Of a stretch of 6,360 nt of DNA, positions 6,138 through 6,360 are shown one piece after another. Made by a program: the position numbers and the translations under genes. Under the pieces are notes generated by a model. That model ran no database searches, was not told the DNA's origin, and worked only from the letters and a program-made list of their open reading frames with translations. The stretch lies in NCBI GenBank assembly GCA_026990615.1, contig JALXDB010000205.1, forward strand, positions 1 to 6,360, given 5' to 3'. The stretch is from Spirochaetota bacterium (lineage in GTDB: Bacteria > Spirochaetota > B62-G9). Every line of letters starts with the position of its first letter. Within the stretch, counting starts at the first letter, position 1.

Positions 6138-6360
6138 AATTGCAGTATATAAAATATTTTACCCTTTAAATCCTGAAAAATTGTAATAATTTTAAATTTA
6201 GAGTTACATTGAATATAACTTAATATAGTTTACTATATCAGAACAAATACTCAATTTGTATTAATCAAATTGCCGGTTCATTCGTTCTTGTTTTGCCTGT
6301 TTAATTCTTGTATACTATTAATTGGGTTATACTGGAATATTTCAAAAAAGATTAATCTTT
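6138..6360. other. AT-rich downstream region, no convincing gene
   Basis: This region follows the last stop codon. I see no start codon with a Shine-Dalgarno site and no recognisable protein. It holds several AT-rich inverted repeats: a perfect 16-bp palindrome ATATAGTTTACTATAT (6223-6238), a 7-bp stem at 6252-6272, and a 14-bp palindrome AAAGATTAATCTTT (6347-6360) cut by the window edge. A weak promoter-like pair, TTGTTT (6288-6293) and TATACT (6311-6316) with a 17-bp spacer, could serve a gene beyond the window. None of these is strong alone. Confidence 0.55.
6252..6272 (+). terminator. weak hairpin, possible operon end
   Basis: CAATTTG (6252-6258) pairs perfectly with CAAATTG (6266-6272) around a 7-nt loop. 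The stem is AT-rich and is followed by T-rich DNA (6277-6294) but not a continuous T run. It lies 115 nt after the last stop codon. It is the best hairpin inside the downstream flank, though much weaker than the one at 2061-2104, so a protein-binding site or chance are equally plausible. Confidence 0.25.

Noticed and set aside
6281..6358. C-terminal end of a convergent minus-strand gene (26 open codons from the right edge)
   Set aside because: Too short to judge, no recognisable motif, and AT-rich DNA gives such frames easily.
6219..6360. Plus-strand open frame of 47 codons running off the right edge
   Set aside because: No ATG and no ribosome binding site before its possible TTG starts; composition looks random.

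Overview
The window holds one complete peptide-type ABC importer operon on the + strand, of the PepT/Dpp-Opp family. It has four genes: a periplasmic substrate-binding protein (422-2020), a DppC-type permease (2190-3092), a single protein carrying both ATPases fused head to tail in DppD-DppF order (3093-5183), and a DppB-type permease (5193-6137). All parts of an importer are present and every ATPase motif looks intact, so the system should work without other genes. The exact substrate (di- or oligopeptide, nickel chelate, glycoside) cannot be read from the sequence.

Host: the binding protein has a signal-peptidase-I leader (AFA|G) and no lipobox cysteine, which points to a free periplasmic protein and so to a diderm (Gram-negative-type) bacterium. 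By eye, coding DNA is moderately AT-rich and the flanks strongly so. Shine-Dalgarno sites are clear. I cannot name the phylum with confidence.

Layout: 1-301 is AT-rich DNA without a convincing gene. It carries three copies of a 15-bp repeat (TTCGCTNNGCTCGAA) and one shortened copy. At 302-350 lies a near-consensus sigma70 promoter (TTGAAA, 16 bp, TATAAT) whose -35 box is overlapped by an imperfect 29-bp palindrome that could be an operator. A strong AGGAGG site precedes the binding-protein gene. Between that gene and the permease is a long GC-rich hairpin with a T tract (2061-2104), probably a leaky terminator that keeps binding protein in excess over the membrane complex. The last three genes are nearly contiguous (0 and 9 nt gaps) and all lie in the same reading frame, the ATPase starting at TTG directly after the permease stop. 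The 3' flank (6138-6360) is AT-rich, with small inverted repeats and no convincing gene.

The unusual points are architectural: the order A-C-(DF)-B, the fused ATPase with a complete four-cysteine set (putative 4Fe-4S site) after each ATPase domain, the internal terminator, and the upstream repeat cluster. I did not find a wholly new system; this is a recognisable transporter with some uncommon organisation.
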